Positions 62,106 to 64,000 of a stretch of 64,000 nt of DNA are shown piece by piece. Made by a program: the position numbers and the translations under genes. The DNA is from Arundinibacter roseus (GTDB lineage Bacteria > Bacteroidota > Bacteroidia > Cytophagales > Spirosomataceae), in the NCBI RefSeq assembly GCF_004348825.1, contig NZ_SMJU01000016.1, forward strand, positions 1-64,000, in the 5' to 3' direction. A model generated the notes under the pieces. That model worked only from the letters and a program-made list of their open reading frames with translations. It made no database searches and was not told the DNA's origin. Numbering within the stretch: position 1 is the first letter of the stretch; the number at the start of each line of letters is the position of its first letter.

Positions 62106-62137
62106 TAAAAGTATATTACAAGAGAAAAAACTCCTGA

Positions 62138-63634
62138 TTACTGATGTTGCTCGCGTAGCAGATCATTTACCGTTTTGACCGGATTAAAAGTAATCAGTGG
62201 TACTTCCACAAAAAGCGTGTTCCAATTGGCCATAGCACCATTCCAAAGTCCGGGGAGTTCCTGTGCTTTGAGTTCTTTGCCGTCTTTGGATTTACTTGAA
62301 ATAAAGCCGGTTTGGGGGTCACGGAATTCTTTTAACTGATAAGATTGTCCATGACGATTTTTCATGGCACATACCAAATCAACGGGATTAAAGTGTGTGG
62401 CGTTTTGAAAGATTCCCTTCTGCTCGTCGTTCTGCATATCTACCTGCGCAGATTCAACGATTTGCAGAGAAGCTGAGCCGTCGGCATTATCTGCCCAAAA
62501 AGGCCCGCCACCGGGTTCGCCCACGTTTTCAACCATGCCGCAAACCCGCAGAGGGCGTTCAAGTTTTGTACGGAAATAGGCTATTTTTTCTGTTTCCGAC
62601 CAGGTTTCAAAGGTTTCGGGCGGGCTCACAGAAAGCTCATGCAGGAAAAACGTATGCAGTTCGGCGAGTAAAGATTCGTCAGGCTGCGTCTCTAATTTTG
62701 ACTGAAAGTCGAAAATACGTGCCTGCACTTCCAACAGCACACCTGCTAATGCTTTTTTATACGTTACGGTGGTTTCCTTCAAATGATCAGGAACCACGTT
62801 ATCTACATTTTTAATAAAAATCAGATCTGCTTCAAGCACTGCCAGATTTTCGAGCAAAGCACCATGTCCGGCGGGTCGAAATAGCAAGGTATCGTCTTTT
62901 TCCCGGAAAGGAGTATTGTCCATATTGACGGCAATCGTATCCGTAGAAGCCTTTTGCTCCGAAAACGAAACAAAGTACTTTACGCCAAACATACTTTCGT
63001 AGGCAGGGAGCACCTCTACTACCAGCTTTTCAAATTTATCCCGGTGTTCCGGCGAAACGGTGAAATGCAGGTGAGCCCGTTGACCCGCATTGGCATACAA
63101 AGCGCCTTCTACCAGATGCTCTTCCAGCGGAGTGCGGGCCTTGGTGGGATAGCTGTGAAATTTTAGCAGACCTTTGGGCAAATTACCATAGCCGAGCCCT
63201 TTTTCGGTCAAAAAATAATCAGCAATAACTTCGGGCGCAACCGTCGAAATATCATGATGATCCGTAGCCATTACGTCTTTCAGATCGTCATAAAAGGCAA
63301 AGGAAGTGAGTTTTTCAAAAAACTCATCAACAGATTTATCTTTCTTTCCTTCATCCAGAAAAGTAAAGAGCGATTTGAACATCCGGGTAGCAGCACCAGA
63401 AGCGGGTACAAATTTGAGCAGTGTGATTTCGCCTTCGGCAGCACGTGTCTCAAATACTGCCACCTTATCGGTCAAATCCTGCTCGGCAAGCCGAATAATG
63501 CCATCGCCTACGGTAGCGGCTTTGGTTAAAGGAAGAAAGGGGAAACCATCTTTAAAAAACTGAATTTGTTCATGTACCAGAGCGGTTTCACTGCCGCGTT
63601 CTTTTATTTGTATCAGGTCGTTTTCATGTAGCAT
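62138..63634 (-). CDS. DUF4301 family protein
   Basis: 498 residues from the ATG at 63634. Typical DUF4301 blocks are LLKFVPASGAATRMFKSLFT (about 75-95, a nucleotide-binding-like loop), LVEGALYANAGQRAHLHFTV and LLFRPAGHGALLENLAVLEA. The overall pattern resembles nucleotidyltransferase or sugar-nucleotide enzymes, but no function is established. It has no export signal. It converges on the glycogen synthase gene and lies downstream of the UvrD-like gene. ATG 63643 is possible but adds only three residues. Confidence 0.88.
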   Translation of the reverse strand: MLHENDLIQIKERGSETALVHEQIQFFKDGFPFLPLTKAATVGDGIIRLAEQDLTDKVAVFETRAAEGEITLLKFVPASGAATRMFKSLFTFLDEGKKDKSVDEFFEKLTSFAFYDDLKDVMATDHHDISTVAPEVIADYFLTEKGLGYGNLPKGLLKFHSYPTKARTPLEEHLVEGALYANAGQRAHLHFTVSPEHRDKFEKLVVEVLPAYESMFGVKYFVSFSEQKASTDTIAVNMDNTPFREKDDTLLFRPAGHGALLENLAVLEADLIFIKNVDNVVPDHLKETTVTYKKALAGVLLEVQARIFDFQSKLETQPDESLLAELHTFFLHELSVSPPETFETWSETEKIAYFRTKLERPLRVCGMVENVGEPGGGPFWADNADGSASLQIVESAQVDMQNDEQKGIFQNATHFNPVDLVCAMKNRHGQSYQLKEFRDPQTGFISSKSKDGKELKAQELPGLWNGAMANWNTLFVEVPLITFNPVKTVNDLLREQHQ

Positions 63635-63720
63635 AATACACAAGGGGTAATTAGGTTCGAATACGTTAAACTTATTGAGTAAAGGTAATTTGGCAAGAAA
63701 TTTACGTAAAACCTACCTAA

Positions 63721-64000
63721 CTATTCAACGATTCGTAACTTGGCAAAGCTAAGTAGTAACGTTTTTTCTCCGATTCCGTCGAACTTCACAATGGCTTTTC
63801 GGTCGGTGCCATTTACATCGAGCTTGCTTACTACACCAAACCCAAACTTGGGATGTTCCACCTGCTGCCCCTCGGTAAGTCCTGAGGTATCGCTGGGAGT
63901 AAAATTATCCGAAGGCTGATGCGTTACAGGCGGGGTGCGCGTAGGCGCAGACTTGGGACCAATGTTTTTCAAAAAGCCCATAGGAGTAGCGGGTGTATCA
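63721..64000 (-). CDS. UvrD/PcrA-type DNA helicase, C-terminus (partial)
   Basis: The frame is open to the right edge of the window, so this is the 3' end of a longer gene whose start lies outside. The C-terminal region VEHPKFGFGVVSKLD and AIVKFDGIGEKTLLLSFAKL is the Tudor-like RNA-polymerase-binding tail of UvrD/PcrA helicases, which unwind DNA in repair and remove stalled complexes. The Pro/Ser/Thr-rich linker before it is disordered. The ATG at 63981 is internal and should not be taken as a start. Confidence 0.85.
   Translation of the reverse strand, partial: DTPATPMGFLKNIGPKSAPTRTPPVTHQPSDNFTPSDTSGLTEGQQVEHPKFGFGVVSKLDVNGTDRKAIVKFDGIGEKTLLLSFAKLRIVE

Overview
The window comes from a chromosome of the phylum Bacteroidota, most likely order Cytophagales near Spirosomaceae (Runella, Dyadobacter and Spirosoma relatives). 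The signs are: a 16S rRNA 5' end of Bacteroidota type, a GldJ gliding/type IX secretion lipoprotein, a TonB receptor with an N-terminal carboxypeptidase-regulatory domain, long-form IspH, eukaryote-type (GT3) glycogen synthase, and promoters of the phylum-specific TTG-N17-23-TAnnTTTG type. The genus is inferred. Most of the window is ordinary core genome with accessory patches. I saw no prophage, transposase, CRISPR array or tRNA gene.

Layout. 1-380: 5' end and promoter of an rRNA operon leaving the window leftwards. 380-8.6 kb: AhpD-like protein, ComF, GldJ, Mfd, PnuC, and a barnase-like lipoprotein RNase with a barstar gene. 8.7-10.7 kb: a three-gene operon (ring-cleaving dioxygenase, carboxylesterase, muconolactone-isomerase-like protein) that looks like quinone/catechol detoxification, with tandem palindromes upstream. 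10.8-13.6 kb: a TPP riboswitch in front of a TonB-dependent receptor, so probably thiamine uptake. 13.7-19.5 kb: HemE, a VOC protein, a Crp/Fnr regulator, a HAD phosphatase, an MFS transporter, an untracked 42-residue lipoprotein gene with a near-ideal promoter, and arginine decarboxylase.

20.0-26.9 kb: a TetR-TolC-adaptor-RND tripartite efflux operon closed by a strong terminator. 27.0-29.0 kb: an AT-rich two-gene unit, an HNH-nuclease-like protein followed 3 bp later by a methyltransferase-HIT fusion whose catalytic histidine is replaced by threonine. This is the best candidate here for an undescribed system. 29.1-37.4 kb: a secreted small protein and a tightly coupled MoxR/DUF58/BatA-type operon (DUF4159, MoxR, DUF58, BatA-like, DUF4175-like with a His-rich insert, and a membrane protein), mostly joined by ATGA or one-base overlaps. 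37.5-43.6 kb: a tandemly duplicated TldD/PmbA protease pair, the TldD copies carrying Tat signals.

43.8-53.8 kb: housekeeping and hydrolase genes (DUF1080 hydrolase, CPBP protease, GNAT, RNase R, DEDDy exonuclease, LipB, YraN, fRMsr, sugar isomerase, PurU). 53.8-56.1 kb: an ECF sigma factor, a membrane protein likely to be its anti-sigma, and an exported DUF4097-like protein. 56.4-64.0 kb: IspH, a DinB protein, a GHL10 glycoside hydrolase lipoprotein, a tiny DUF2256 gene, glycogen synthase, a DUF4301 protein and the C-terminus of a UvrD/PcrA helicase cut by the window edge.
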